64,000 bases of DNA from Hydractinia echinata (lineage: Eukaryota; Cnidaria; Hydrozoa; Anthoathecata; Hydractiniidae): positions 62,001 to 126,000 of the forward strand of contig JASGCC010000008.1 of the NCBI GenBank assembly GCA_030067915.1, read 5' to 3'. Of the stretch, positions 23,796 to 34,512 are shown piece after piece. Each line of letters begins with the position of its first letter. Position 1 is the first letter of the stretch. The notes beneath the pieces are model-generated. The model saw only the letters and a program-made list of their open reading frames with translations, made no database searches and was not told the origin of the DNA. The position numbers and the translations under genes are program-made.

Positions 23796-26700
23796 ATGCC
23801 TGACAGTGATATTGGTGATTGGTTTCGTTCCATTCCAATAATTACAAGATGGTGGTTTGGACTGTCCATTGTGTTTCCTCTTCTTGGGAGGATTGGTCTG
23901 TTGAATCCATACTATATGATACTTGACTTTTCTTTAGTTGTTTACAAATTTCAGGTATAAGAATTTTGGTTGTTTTTGTAGTTCAAAAACTTGACGTACG
24001 AGAAATTTCTTGTATAACATTTCCCATGCATAAACAGTATAAAACTTATGTATTTAAAATAAATATATAATGTAAATTATTACCTGACTGACACAAAACA
24101 GGGTAGTATTAAAAAATCCAATGATTTGATTTGTTTACGGTCGGCTGATTAAAACATAGCTTCGCATGGAGCCATGCTAACTGGTTTGGAAAGCCATTAT
24201 TATAATGGTACCAATAAAACGTAAACAAATACAAAAAGAGATTCTCCATAGCATAAAAAAAATATAAAAGTTGCTCACCTAAAACCATCTTTTCATTTCA
24301 ATTCACATAAACAATGATTGAAATTTGTTTTGTGTACTTACAAAAGTTTAAAATTAAACGATATTGAATTCCAAAATTATCAGTAAAATACAATGCCCTA
24401 AGTAAGGGCACATACCTTGCAAGTTGGTCCATACTTTTGACCCCAGGCTATATATTTTAAAGTAACAACATTAAAACCGGTCAGTATTCGTGTTTAAGAA
24501 TATTTATACGGAAAACAAATTCAGATCTAAATTTTTACAAAGCATGAAATTTGATATGAATATGGACTCGCACATGTGATTATGATACACTCAAATAGAT
24601 TTTCGAAATTAAATATTTTCAACACAACACTGGAAATAAGTTTCTACCTTGTTCCCTTTAGCTTTTTCTTATATGTTTTTCACTTTATAGAGTTCAATTG
24701 GATTCACCTAAATTTAGTATAAAGTTATTTTGTGAAGCTGTAATTGGCTCCCTTTATATTTTAGATCTGGCGTTTGTTTACATCTATCGTGTACTTTCCA
24801 CTGAGTCCAAATACTGGTTTTCATTATCTTATCAACCTTTACTTTTTGTATAATTACTCTACAAGATTAGAGTCGGGTAAGAATATTAACTTTTTTTAAA
24901 TTGTTGAATGAGTGTAAATGGTAGATAGAAAAAATTTAACCTCTGTTTGTCTAATGTCAAGCCAAAAAAAATCAGCCAAACTGTCAATTACGTGTGGCTT
25001 GCGAAGTTTCAAGTTAATCTTATTTCGCATAATGAATTGTTTAAAAAATGTTTGTGTGAAAAACAATAATTTATCTGTGTTATTAATTCTAAATGTAATT
25101 ATTTGTTGCAAACAAGAGGTTAAGCGCTAGGACCAATTTTCATGTGAATGTAATGCGATTTTGATGCATTGCGCCTGCAAGCAAAATTGCTTGGGCACAT
25201 GGCATTAGGGCACATGACAAAACAACTGGATAGAGAAATAGGTAGAGCAAAACACGTTGATAGATTTTATATTTCTAAAAAAAACTTTTTATTGTCTCAT
25301 CTAATCCTAAGTTCTTAAAAAAGGTCATTGGAAAAAGATTGCACACATTTTTCCTTTTTTTAGCTCTCCTTTTGTTTCCTTTTTTTTATCCAACAAAATT
25401 GCATTGGACATTATACACTATGCTAAATATTGTATAAAATATACAAACATCGTGTAAACACGAGGAGTGGTTTTACTGAAAACCCCCTTAATTCTGTGTT
25501 GTCATAATAATTTTTTAACTTTTTGACTCACAATTTCAAATTATTTTTTAGGTGTGTTTGATGGCAGACCTGCGGATTATTTATTCCTGCTGATATTTAA
25601 CACGATATCATTAATCGTATCTTTTTCTCGTAAACATTACTTGTTTGTGTGTTCAAATTATACAGCAAGTGTTGATTACTATAATACTTTATCTGTCTAT
25701 AACGCAAGCCGATTTCGTGCTAAGGATGTGCCAAATATTTTTGGCCGAAATAGCAAATGCTATTTATTCTTATGATCCTTGTTGTTTTTCACAGCCTAAT
25801 GACTAGTTCTCTTCATAATGTGCAGTGATTTAATTTGGAGGAAAGTTAAGGGTTGTCACACCTCAAAACACCTTAAAACTCCTCAATTCTCCTCAATTTT
25901 GAAATGTCTCCACAAACTCCTCAAAACTCCTCCTCCAAAAATAGATTTTGTATCAACTTTCTCCTCAAATCTCCTCATGGAGGGTACAGCGAAATTTATT
26001 TGTTACTCTTGACAATAACATTTAAATATGTCGTCAAATCTCTTCAATTTTTTTTACAAAAATACTTTTATCTCAAAAAAGTCATTCTCATCGGAAGTTT
26101 CTCAAATCTCCTCTCTATAAAAAGAGTAGCAACCCTCAAGTTGGATCATTCAAAAAAGCCAATTAGAAAAGGTATATGTGTTTTAGAGTTCCTAAATTAA
26201 ATAGGTCTGAGCTTTACTAAGAAAATATTAATTATACACTTATACAATGCATATTGTAATTATGAATAGTTATGAAGCAATTCAGATTAGGCTCGTGCAT
26301 ATGGATAAATTTATTTTTGCAGAAATACAACCTTAACTCGTTCCCACAGTTTTTAGGATTTGCAATGAAATTAATGGTATGTATAACACTCTTATTGTGA
26401 ACTTTTGGTTGTTGATGATGTGTTTAAAAAAGCTCATTTTAGAATATTACTTCAAAAAGAATCTTTCGTGAGTCAAAAAATCGAATCAAAAGGATGATTT
26501 TGAATTAATTTAAAGAGTTGATTAACAATTACTACACGAAATCTGAAACAATTAATGAAAGTAATATAAAGGAATTTTTTTTCATCTCCTAAAAGAAATC
26601 CCAGAAAAATAAAAAATCACAAAAATTAACTAATTACATATATTTCACAGGGCCTAAATTTCGCGATTTAGGCCAAAAATGCGAAACTTTATTAAAGTAA

Positions 26701-28800
26701 TTTATTTTGTCTATATATTTAGTTGTTGATGGATGCACTTATTTTAAGTGTGTTGTATATATGGTGTCAAATAAACAAGGACCAGATTGTCCAGTTCTGG
26801 TTTGGAACACAGTTTAAAGTGAGTACTGTGGTTTGTCATTACGTAACTTAGAATCGGTCACCCAAAGTAAAAGAACACATTTATTGTTAAAATGCTATTT
26901 TATTTTAGGCGATGTATTTACCTTGGGTTCTTGCAGCATTTAATATGATACTTGGACAAGGGTAAGGATTTAGAACTTTCTCTTAATGTCATCGGTATGA
27001 CAGCTAAACTTTTAGTGTGGAAAAAGACGGGAAAACTTTTCACAGTAATCCAGTTACTTCCCTTTTTATACTTTAGCAACATTCCTATATCATGTTTTCA
27101 GCAAAGTTTAAAATCACTAAAATTGTCTCTAATATGCTCAGTAATATTAGAGACAAATTTTTAAAAATCACCAAAATTGTCTCTAATATGCTCAGTAATA
27201 TTAGAGACAACTTTTGTGATTTTTAAACTTTGGTTATCATGCAACCAGCTACCATATGTAAAAAAGTTTATTTCCAGCTAACAAATCAAAGCAGCCAAAA
27301 GTATACTTCAATAAACTGCACGTTTTCTTTTAAAAGCAGACAAAATTTTGACTCATTTTCAAGTTTCTGTATTTTACCAGCTTGCTTCTTGAACATCTAC
27401 GAAAAAAGATAAAATTCACGTGTTTGCTAGCCCTCAGATAGGCTTGTGCGCTAATCGAAACTGTTTTTATAATCCCAGTTGTGTACGTCAGAGTGATTGT
27501 TGCTTACCAGTTGTTTCTTTTTTTTTAAAGGATTTGAATCTCAAATTACTTATAAGTTTTTGTTTTTATAAGAATACACAAATTCTAACCAGGCCGGCCA
27601 TTATTCTTATTTCTCTATTGTTCTAAACAATTGACCTATTGTTTTAACCTGAAATCCCAGCCTGATATTCTTATAAAGCATATTCTAATTAAAGAAAAAG
27701 CGTATATAGCGGCCATCAAAGTGAGACGAACTGGAGGCAGCTATTTCTTTACCTGACCTTGTTTTTTTGTTACCGAACATGCAGATTGTACAATATTATA
27801 GTGACATGACTTCCGTTATTTTGTAGAGGTGTGATGGAAATCACTGGCATATTTGTTGGTCACTTGTACTTCTTTTTAATGTTTAAATACCCACAAGATT
27901 TTGGAGGACGAAGACTTCTCTCAACACCCAGTATACTGTAAGTTTACGACCAAGTGCTTCTGCAACGTTATCGAATTGCGCAAAAAGCTGCATTTTGCTA
28001 ACATTTATTTTCGCTGATCAATATTTCTCATATTTTTTGCGAGCATTAACACGGTTGCCACTACTGCTGGAAACTCCTGGAAATAGAATATACTCCTTAA
28101 AAAAACTCAAAAAAGGTCAGAAAACTCCTGCAATATAGCTAATCTTCTGCAAAAATCCGGAAATTTAATTCTTGAAAACGAGTGGCTATCTTAATTAATT
28201 TTCGCCATTCTGCTTTTCCTTAATATTTAGTTACAAAATTTGATGAATTAATACCAGCATAATTAGCACACACGCACGAAAAAAAAATTGCAAAATATTT
28301 ATGTGAGGAGAAAATATTTGAAAGACTGTAAAGAAAGTGATGGTTTTCATAGTTTTTAAGTTTTTTCTTAAGAGAGTGATGGATATTCGTAATAAGGTCA
28401 TCAAGTCTGATTTCAGGGATGTCAAGGTTTGGCGGACACCCTGTAATTAATTATGCGACTTAAAAAAAAATTCGCAAACTGGTAACAAAATATTCGCAAA
28501 CTGGTAACAAAATAAGTGTTTACCAAACCGTAATGGCTATTTTTATATCGTCGTCGTCGCCGTTGGTCTGGTTGCTGTTGTTGTTGTTGTTGTTGTTGAC
28601 GGCGTTGTCAAATCACCAAAATGTAAAGATATTTAAGATTTCCGTCTTTTGACAGTGTTTCATTTTGATTTTCTAGGTACAACTATTTACCAAACAGACG
28701 AGGTGGTGTATCTGGGTTTGGACAAGCACCACAAGCGCGAAGACAACCGGATGGCAGAGCAGGCTTTCCTGGTGGCGGTGAACGATTAGGCGATAACTAA
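23796..28800 (+). CDS. DERL1: Derlin-1, ER retrotranslocation factor
   Basis: Rhomboid-like pseudoprotease of the ER membrane that acts with p97/VCP and Hrd1 in ER-associated degradation. Eight exons join in frame to 248 residues (human 251): 23796-23954, 24765-24876, 25552-25616, 26350-26376, 26723-26818, 26909-26961, 27827-27937, 28677-28800. The N-terminus DIGDWFRSIPIITRWWFG is the family signature. IWRLFTS holds the WR motif of the first loop, and NLYFLYNYSTRLESGVFDGR is strongly conserved. EITGIFVGHLYFFLMF contains the rhomboid-like GxxxG in TM6. The C-terminus GFPGGGERLGDN is the SHP box that binds p97. The fourth exon is only 27 nt. AATAAA at 28984-28989 is a likely poly(A) signal. There are no frame defects. 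Confidence 0.97.
25840..26115. repeat. CTCCTCAA-rich low-complexity repeat in DERL1 intron
   Basis: Many irregular copies of CTCCTCAAA/CTCCTCAAT lie in the intron between exons 3 and 4. A looser relative of ACTCCTGG/ACTCCTGC type is near 28065-28135 in the last intron. Open frames through it are not genes. Confidence 0.6.
27102..27234. mobile_element. 133-bp nested palindrome (MITE-like) in DERL1 intron
   Basis: The outer arms CAAAGTTTAAAATCAC and GTGATTTTTAAACTTTGG pair with each other. Between them are two tandem copies of a 30-bp near-palindrome that starts GTCTCTAATATGCTCAG and ends TAATATTAGAGAC. The whole can fold as one long hairpin or two smaller ones. No coding capacity. Confidence 0.75.
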
Positions 28801-29479
28801 TTTTCAAAACTAAATTTTAAGTTTTTGAGTTGTTGCATATCTGCTTAATGTCCAGTGAAAACAGCCCTACCATAATTTTAAGCTTAATATTTTGTCTTTT
28901 AACCTCAATGGCTTACTTTTCATTGTCAAGACTTACCATTCATCGAATTATGATATACTCATATATTGGTACTGTAGTTTGTCAATAAACGTAAAATAAC
29001 ACGCCGTCACTTTCAAGCAGTGATTTTTTTTACTTATAAAAAGTCAGGTTTTTTTTAGTATTATTTCTACATCATTAGCATCCTTTGTGAAATAATTTTT
29101 GAAATAAAATATTGTGCATGTTTGACGCATAACGTTTTGCGTTGTCGCATGCTGATATGAGCATTTTTCTTTGCTCATTAGGTTATCAATTTTGAAATCT
29201 TACAAGAACTACGCATGTTTTAGAGCAAGAGCTATAGCGTATTACGTTGAAAAAGACCACGTCAAATAGTTGGAACCTTTCTAATTGCATACAGGCGCTG
29301 TAGAGGTAGAGGATCCAAATTTTTGAGCTATTATAAAAAAAAAATTCTTATTATTTTGCCAGACAATTCTTAAAAACGCGCTAGTCGAAAAATAATTTCA
29401 CGCATGGAAATAACCCACGAGATCCTACAATTTTATCCTAACATTCGGTCAGGAAATTACACAATAGAGGGAATACAAC
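28801..29479. other. Intergenic between DERL1 and Tigger remnant
   Basis: Contains the DERL1 3' UTR with AATAAA at 28984-28989. Nothing else is supported. Confidence 0.6.
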
Positions 29480-30470
29480 GTGCAGTATTGCCTAGGTCCG
29501 TCATCTTGGTCTTCGTCGTCAAAGATATCGGCGTCACCACGAGCTTTAGCAATGATCTCTTCGTCACCTAAGGTGGCAGCAACTGAGACTTCAAAATCAA
29601 CATCAACCAGTTCGGCAGCTGTCATTTCGATACTAACATGGAACTTTCATTTTTCGAATACAATTATTCGAATCTTCCATCACAAAGGGTTGTCCGTATT
29701 ATTCAAAGTCCTTTCAAGCGATTCATCTGAACTTAATGACTTTTTGAAACAGTTTGTGAATGTTTTGTCAGTAAAAAATTCCTTTTGAAAGCATGGTCAT
29801 AGCGGTTAAAATTTAAAATTTAGGCAATTGACCTCCCTTTTCTAAGGCATTGATCTGCTTTTTATCAGCAAGCGAACGATATTTGGCTTTAAGACATGGT
29901 ATTCGGAGGTAGAAATATAAGCCCTACTCATTTAAGCGCTGGTACATATCAGGATAAGCAGGACAATTATCTATGACCAAGGCAAATTTTCCTCTTTATC
30001 GATTTCTTAGACACATTCTGTAAACAAATCAGAAGACATCCAACTTTTTGGTTGGGCTCGAGCGACATGGACGATTTTTCACACCTTTAAAAGCATTTCA
30101 GACTTGCAGATGACAAACATTGGTAACCTTCTCTACTTGCGTTCCCCGCGGCCATTCCGGTTAAGCGAATCTTGATATGTTTTCCCCAAGTGCACTTTTC
30201 TTTCGTGAAATGGTATGTTTTGTTAGGCAGGCATTGGTAAAAGAGGCCAAATTCATTAGCATTGAAATTAACTTGCAACTGATAACGCGAAAGAATGGCA
30301 ATGTGGTAAGCCAAGGCCGTCATTTACTCGGTAACCGACTTTGCCTTGCCAGAAATAGTCTTGAACGATATGCCATACCTGTAAAAGAAGAAGGTAGAAC
30401 TGTTACTCTATGTAACAGAAACTATATGACATCGCAAAGAATTAAAAATAGCCAATTATATGAGACTGTA
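29480..30470 (-). pseudogene. Decayed Tigger/pogo transposase
   Basis: Minus-strand fragments in several frames, broken by stops, match the order of a Tigger-type (CENP-B/DDE_1) transposase. KTISGKAKSVTE (about 30340-30400) lies in the DNA-binding part. NEFGLFYQCLPNKTYHF and KIRLTGMAAGNASREG (30120-30260) come from the start of the DDE domain. WMSSDLFTE (about 30020) and KAKYRSLADKKQINALEKG (about 29840-29900) are C-terminal catalytic-domain motifs. AAELVDVDFEVSVAATLGDE (29540-29620) is the acidic tail. No intact frame remains. Terminal inverted repeats were not located. Confidence 0.85.
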
Positions 30471-31120
30471 ATCTTTACATTTTAAAACTTATTGCTCTGG
30501 GCTCGTGTCGCCGTTTTTTTTTATAAGACTAGTGAGTGTACCGAACGCAACGTTACCAGTCTAGTGTAGCAGTACGGAAATTTCAGCTGTTGAGAGTTGC
30601 GAGAAGAATTACCTTACCCTATATTTAGAAATAAATGAAATATAAACACCCAGCCACCATATAATTTGCCATTTGTCTAATAACAAGAACTTTTCCTAAA
30701 GTAGCAATTTCTTTTCGTTAGTTCTCCACAAATACCCAGAATAGGAGTGATCATAAGCAAGATATTTGCTGAGATGAGCACATTTATCATTTTTAATTTA
30801 AAGTTGTGATAAGAATCTTCTGGCCTAAAGCCCACGGTTCAATGCACCAACGAATGCTGTTAAGCGTACACAAAAAGTTGTATGTAGTTTTAATACGCTA
30901 GAAATTCATCCTTTTGGTTCGTTTAGCCTATCATTCCAGCAGTAGGTTGAGCTAACTAGCCAGCTAGGCGATTTTAAAATAGTTCGATTGGGGACTCGAC
31001 ATCTTTTATGTTTTCGACCTAAAATATATGTCCCGTTTCTGCTAAATTTGGGGCGCCGTTTCCACTCAAAGAAATTCAGGATATTCCTAGAAAATTCGAT
31101 ACACAAAGTTTTTTCCCCCG

Positions 31121-31199
31121 CATCCTCGTCCCCAGGGTCTCGGCCCCTAATCGTTACTAATAAAAAAATGCAAAAATGCCCTGGAGAGAAGCAGGTTGG
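31121..31199. mobile_element. Hairpin MITE relative, 79 bp, diverged
   Basis: Left CATCCTCGTCCCCAGGGTC, right ATGCCCTGGAGAGAAGCAGG followed by TTGG. The inner arms still pair (CCAGGG with CCCTGG), but the ends are eroded and no target duplication is visible. Confidence 0.55.
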
Positions 31200-31338
31200 G
31201 ACGGCCGCCATCCCCCAATAAACAAGAGCTGGGAACTAGGTTGACAGGATGGTTGTTAGGTTTAGCCTTTCTCCTTTGTCTCCGTAAAGAAATGAGCCTA
31301 TTTCGAGCATTATAACACGAAGCCTTGATGTATTCATA

Positions 31339-31541
31339 CCAACCTCGTCCCCACAGGGTATCTGTATCTTTCTGCTAGTGTACTACGCAGTTAGTTTCTC
31401 CCTTCTTTCAAACTTGGAAATGAGGGAAAAAATAACAAGAACATTGGCTTTCTTGTTGTTGTTATTGTTTATCATGCGTTTTTAATCAAATGTCGTCCTG
31501 ATGACAGAAAAAAATGCAAGGTAGCTTGAGGACGAGGTTGG
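31339..31541. mobile_element. Longer MITE with CCAACCTCGTCC terminal repeats, 203 bp
   Basis: The 12-bp ends are exact inverted repeats (CCAACCTCGTCC and GGACGAGGTTGG), shared with the short hairpin family. Its 203-bp length with a unique-looking interior makes it a candidate for a parental non-autonomous form. No target duplication was recognised. Confidence 0.7.
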
Positions 31542-32027
31542 TTGTTCTGTTTTTTGATGATTTTACGGCGTTTTTAACACTGCGATGAAGCGCTTAAAAT
31601 CGGGATGTCCCGTTTTGAAATAGGACCGCGTTTTTATTAATCGGGTTGAGAACCAAAACAAAAAAGTACGAGCTGTGTGCACTTGACTTAGGCTCAAATG
31701 TCATTGTCTAGCTGATGATCAATGTCTTTTCAAAGGTATGTTTTAAGTTTATATGTAAATTTGTTGTTGAATTGAGTCATGATGTAACCAGATTTAGCCA
31801 CATTGTTGTATTTATTTGAAAACTGAGTGTACTTTTTTATGACTATATAGCTCTCTGGAGCCAGCAGCTAGCTATAGCTAGCAATCTTATCTGAGAGAAA
31901 TGAAAGAATATTTCTATCAATTTAAAGTTTAAATCAAATGAATAAATTTTGTCTTTAAACTATTTGCTAGCCTGTGACAAAATCCACAGAAATTTGCCTG
32001 TCATTCATATTTTTTGCTTTGCTATTT

Positions 32028-33866
32028 CAGTCAGGGATAACCGCAAATTAGGCTATGATAGTCTAATTAGTCTACGATAGCCTATTCAGGCGATTTATCT
32101 CTCCTAATTAGGCTATCAACATGGTTTTGGCTGCCTATCGCTGTTTTGTTGCATAGTCGCAATGATTTTATTAGCTAAAAACATTCTATAGACGTATTTC
32201 AATGTTTACGTTTTACGGCACTTTTGCGCATGCGCAAACTTGCGAAAAAATCGACAGGCAAAACATTGAGGGCGCCCAGTGTCTTTTGTTAGAGATTATT
32301 GAAGAGAAGAGACGTGTTGTACTGTTTGGATATATTTATTTTTGAAATACTTTAAAAAACTGTTATTTTCATAACAATGCCTGATAGCTGTTGCGTACCT
32401 AATTGTACAAATTGTCGGAAGACGGGTGAAGAAGGTGGATTTTACAAAATTCCTAACAAGAAGCATCCTGTGTTGAGGGAGAGATGGCTGACTGCAATTG
32501 GCAGAATTGAATGGTCAGAAGAGTTAATAAAGAATGCCAAAGTGTGTCATTTACATTTTGTGTCTGGTAAGTGACTTTGTTCACTCTTTTTTAAAGTTAT
32601 TTTGTAAAGTAGTGTGAGCCATCTTGTGTTTTCTGTCCCCTCAACCACATGAACTTTTTCTCTGGAATTTTTAAAAGTTTATAGAGTTTTTATTGTTTGC
32701 TTTTTTAGGAAAAAAGTCCAAAGATTCTTCTCATCCAGACTGGGTACCCTCAGTATTTGAACGTTGTGGAAAACGAGTGAGTGAGAAAAGAAAGCTTGAA
32801 AAGCAAGATAGACATTCTCGACTCACAAAACGAAGGAAATTAACATCTGAATTAGTAGCTGAAAGTGAATCTGACGATGATTTTGAACCCCCAGAAGATC
32901 AAGGTCCTTCCATGTCAGAATTATGTCAGAAAGTACAAGAACTGGAGGAGAAAGTTAAATGCTTAGAAAATGATTTAAATAATGAGGTGGATGAAAAACA
33001 GAACATTTCAAACAAATACACTGGATTGAATAGCGAATATGTAGTCCGTGGCTCGGCTTAACTTTGTTGTATATAGTAATCCATAGCTTAAAAAATATGA
33101 TTGACAGCTGTTCTCGCTTTCATGAACATGATTTTCAAATACTAACAGAAGGGATGTATAATAAACGAGTAAATACCCCACGGGCAAGGACTTTTTTGTT
33201 GAGCAAGCAGACATTATAAGATGGCAACAAGAGCTTCGATCGATAAGCGAAACGACTTTCCTTTTTCAGTTTTTTGAGTAATTATAGTAATATTTTATGC
33301 TCTTTTCGCATGTTGTTTACCATTTCTGCTGCCATCTTTTGCCTGTCGAAATGCGCAGAAGTCTGGGAGCCACTCGTACCGCGTCATAGTGAAATACTTC
33401 TTTTGATGGTCCAAATATATTTTTCTTTATATTTGCGCTGTCAGAAGATATAGCGTTTAGTTTGTTTTGGTTAAGAACGCATACGCTGTGTTACGGCTTC
33501 TTTGTTTTACGGCCACGGTTGCTTCTGGAAAAAGACTAAATTTCCCGCGCGCATATTTTCAACATGGTGGCGCATAGCTTAAATAGACTATTTCTCGTCT
33601 AATTAGACGATCCAAAGACTTGACGTATAATTTTTAGTCCCGTAAAGCAAACTATAAAATTTTTTGCTCGAACGAAGATGATGTAATCAGCAACAAAACT
33701 CTGAAAAAAGATGGCGCGACCAGACGTGGTTGTCCAGATAATCGTAAAAGAAGAAAACACATCTCCTAAATAGGAGAGGATCTCCTAACTAGTCTATGGA
33801 AAATCTCCTAACTAAGCTACTATCCTAATTTGGCGTGATAGCCTAATTTGCGGTTATCCCTGACTG
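32028..33866. mobile_element. Non-autonomous DNA transposon carrying a THAP gene, copy A (1.84 kb)
   Basis: The ends are inverted repeats of about 29 bp: CAGTCAGGGATAACCGCA at 32028 and its complement TGCGGTTATCCCTGACTG ending at 33866. A flanking direct repeat TATTT (32023-32027, 33867-33871) is a candidate 5-bp target duplication. Looser subterminal repeats of CCTAATTAGG/TCTCCTAACTA type extend about 100 bp inwards from each end. The only credible gene is the two-exon THAP ORF; no DDE domain is present. The superfamily is not assigned from ends alone. Confidence 0.85.
32377..33061 (+). CDS. THAP plus coiled-coil protein without catalytic domain, copy A
   Basis: Two exons, 32377-32566 and 32709-33061, joined in phase 1 at GTAAGT/TTTTTTAG, encode 180 residues. 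Residues 1-81 form a THAP (C2CH zinc) DNA-binding domain: CCVPNC at the start, ERWLTAIGR, then CHLHF and HPDWVPSVF, the usual closing motif. A basic KRRK segment and an acidic segment (ESESDDDFEPPED) follow, then a probable coiled coil (CQKVQELEEKVKCLENDLNN) and a short tail KYTGLNSEYVVRGSA. The YTGL point is where THAP-DDE_4 transposases usually enter their HTH and catalytic parts (compare YLTGLS in the transposase at 36520-38323), so this reads as a truncated transposase. Both copies keep an intact frame. By analogy with the P-element KP protein it could repress transposition; that is inference. Confidence 0.8.
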
Positions 33867-34065
33867 TATTTTGGAGAGACTAAGTCGTTAAACCATTAAA
33901 TGGAAAGTCCATGCATGGTGTTAGCTGTTAGCACAATGAATTACTCTTCAGGGGCCAGAATTAGGCAGGACTCAGGCATTTTGAACACACAAAACAAAGC
34001 TATTATATAAAAGTTTCCAATGTTTGCAAACTTTTTAAACTGTGTGTCCATGCAGAAAACGAAGG

Positions 34066-34392
34066 TACCGACTCACCGGAAATGCCGCAAAAACCACGGG
34101 GCTGTCGAACGACTTCCGGCGTTTAAAAAAAAACTTAAAATTTCGCCCGAAGAAATCCGAATCAACCCGAAACAAAATTTTTTTAAACATTTATTTCCAT
34201 GTATAACTTATTCTTTTAATGTCGAGCAGTGGTAGTGGAAGACTGTTTTTTATATCAATTATTCGATAAATAGCTGTAATAAAATCCCACAAAAAAATAA
34301 ACTGTAACTACGACGACGACAAAATAGCACCTTCCTTCTTCTCGACAAAATTTAAATGACAACAATGAGCTCGCCAGCATTGCATTTCAGGC
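34066..34392. mobile_element. MITE left part, interrupted at the transposon junction
   Basis: Matches 40716-41045 (the first 330 bp of the complete MITE) and stops at CAGGC, where the sequence switches to the large transposon. GGTACCGACTCACCGG is the left terminal repeat. Confidence 0.8.
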
Positions 34393-34512
34393 TTGACGTC
34401 ATGATAACGTGCCATTATGAAAAATCCTTAACAACATAAATCGCGGGTGAAAACAAAGCCCATAATGGCAGATTATAGCGTGTTTACATAGCAAATAGTC
34501 GTCAAAGAGATC

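Larger units (their letters stand above)
30471..31846. other. Intergenic with hairpin MITEs
   Basis: Apart from the elements at 31121-31199 and 31339-31541, no gene or structured element is supported. The overlapping open frames at 30906-31221 run through repeat sequence. Confidence 0.5.
31847..34392 (+). repeat. 2.5-kb direct repeat, copy A
   Basis: Virtually identical to 38497-41045; only three single-base length differences were noticed (a T run near 32590, ATAT/ATTAT near 33430, a G run near 34100). The unit contains 181 bp of left flank, the THAP DNA element, and 526 bp of right flank including the left part of a MITE. At 34393 copy A changes to transposon sequence, whereas copy B continues through the rest of the MITE. 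Confidence 0.97.

Noticed and set aside
30906..31221. Overlapping open frames on both strands near 31 kb
   Set aside because: They run through a hairpin MITE relative and low-complexity sequence; no family match.
34020..34235. Plus-strand 71-codon frame, repeated at 40694-40888
   Set aside because: It is a translation of the MITE left end in the 2.5-kb direct repeats.
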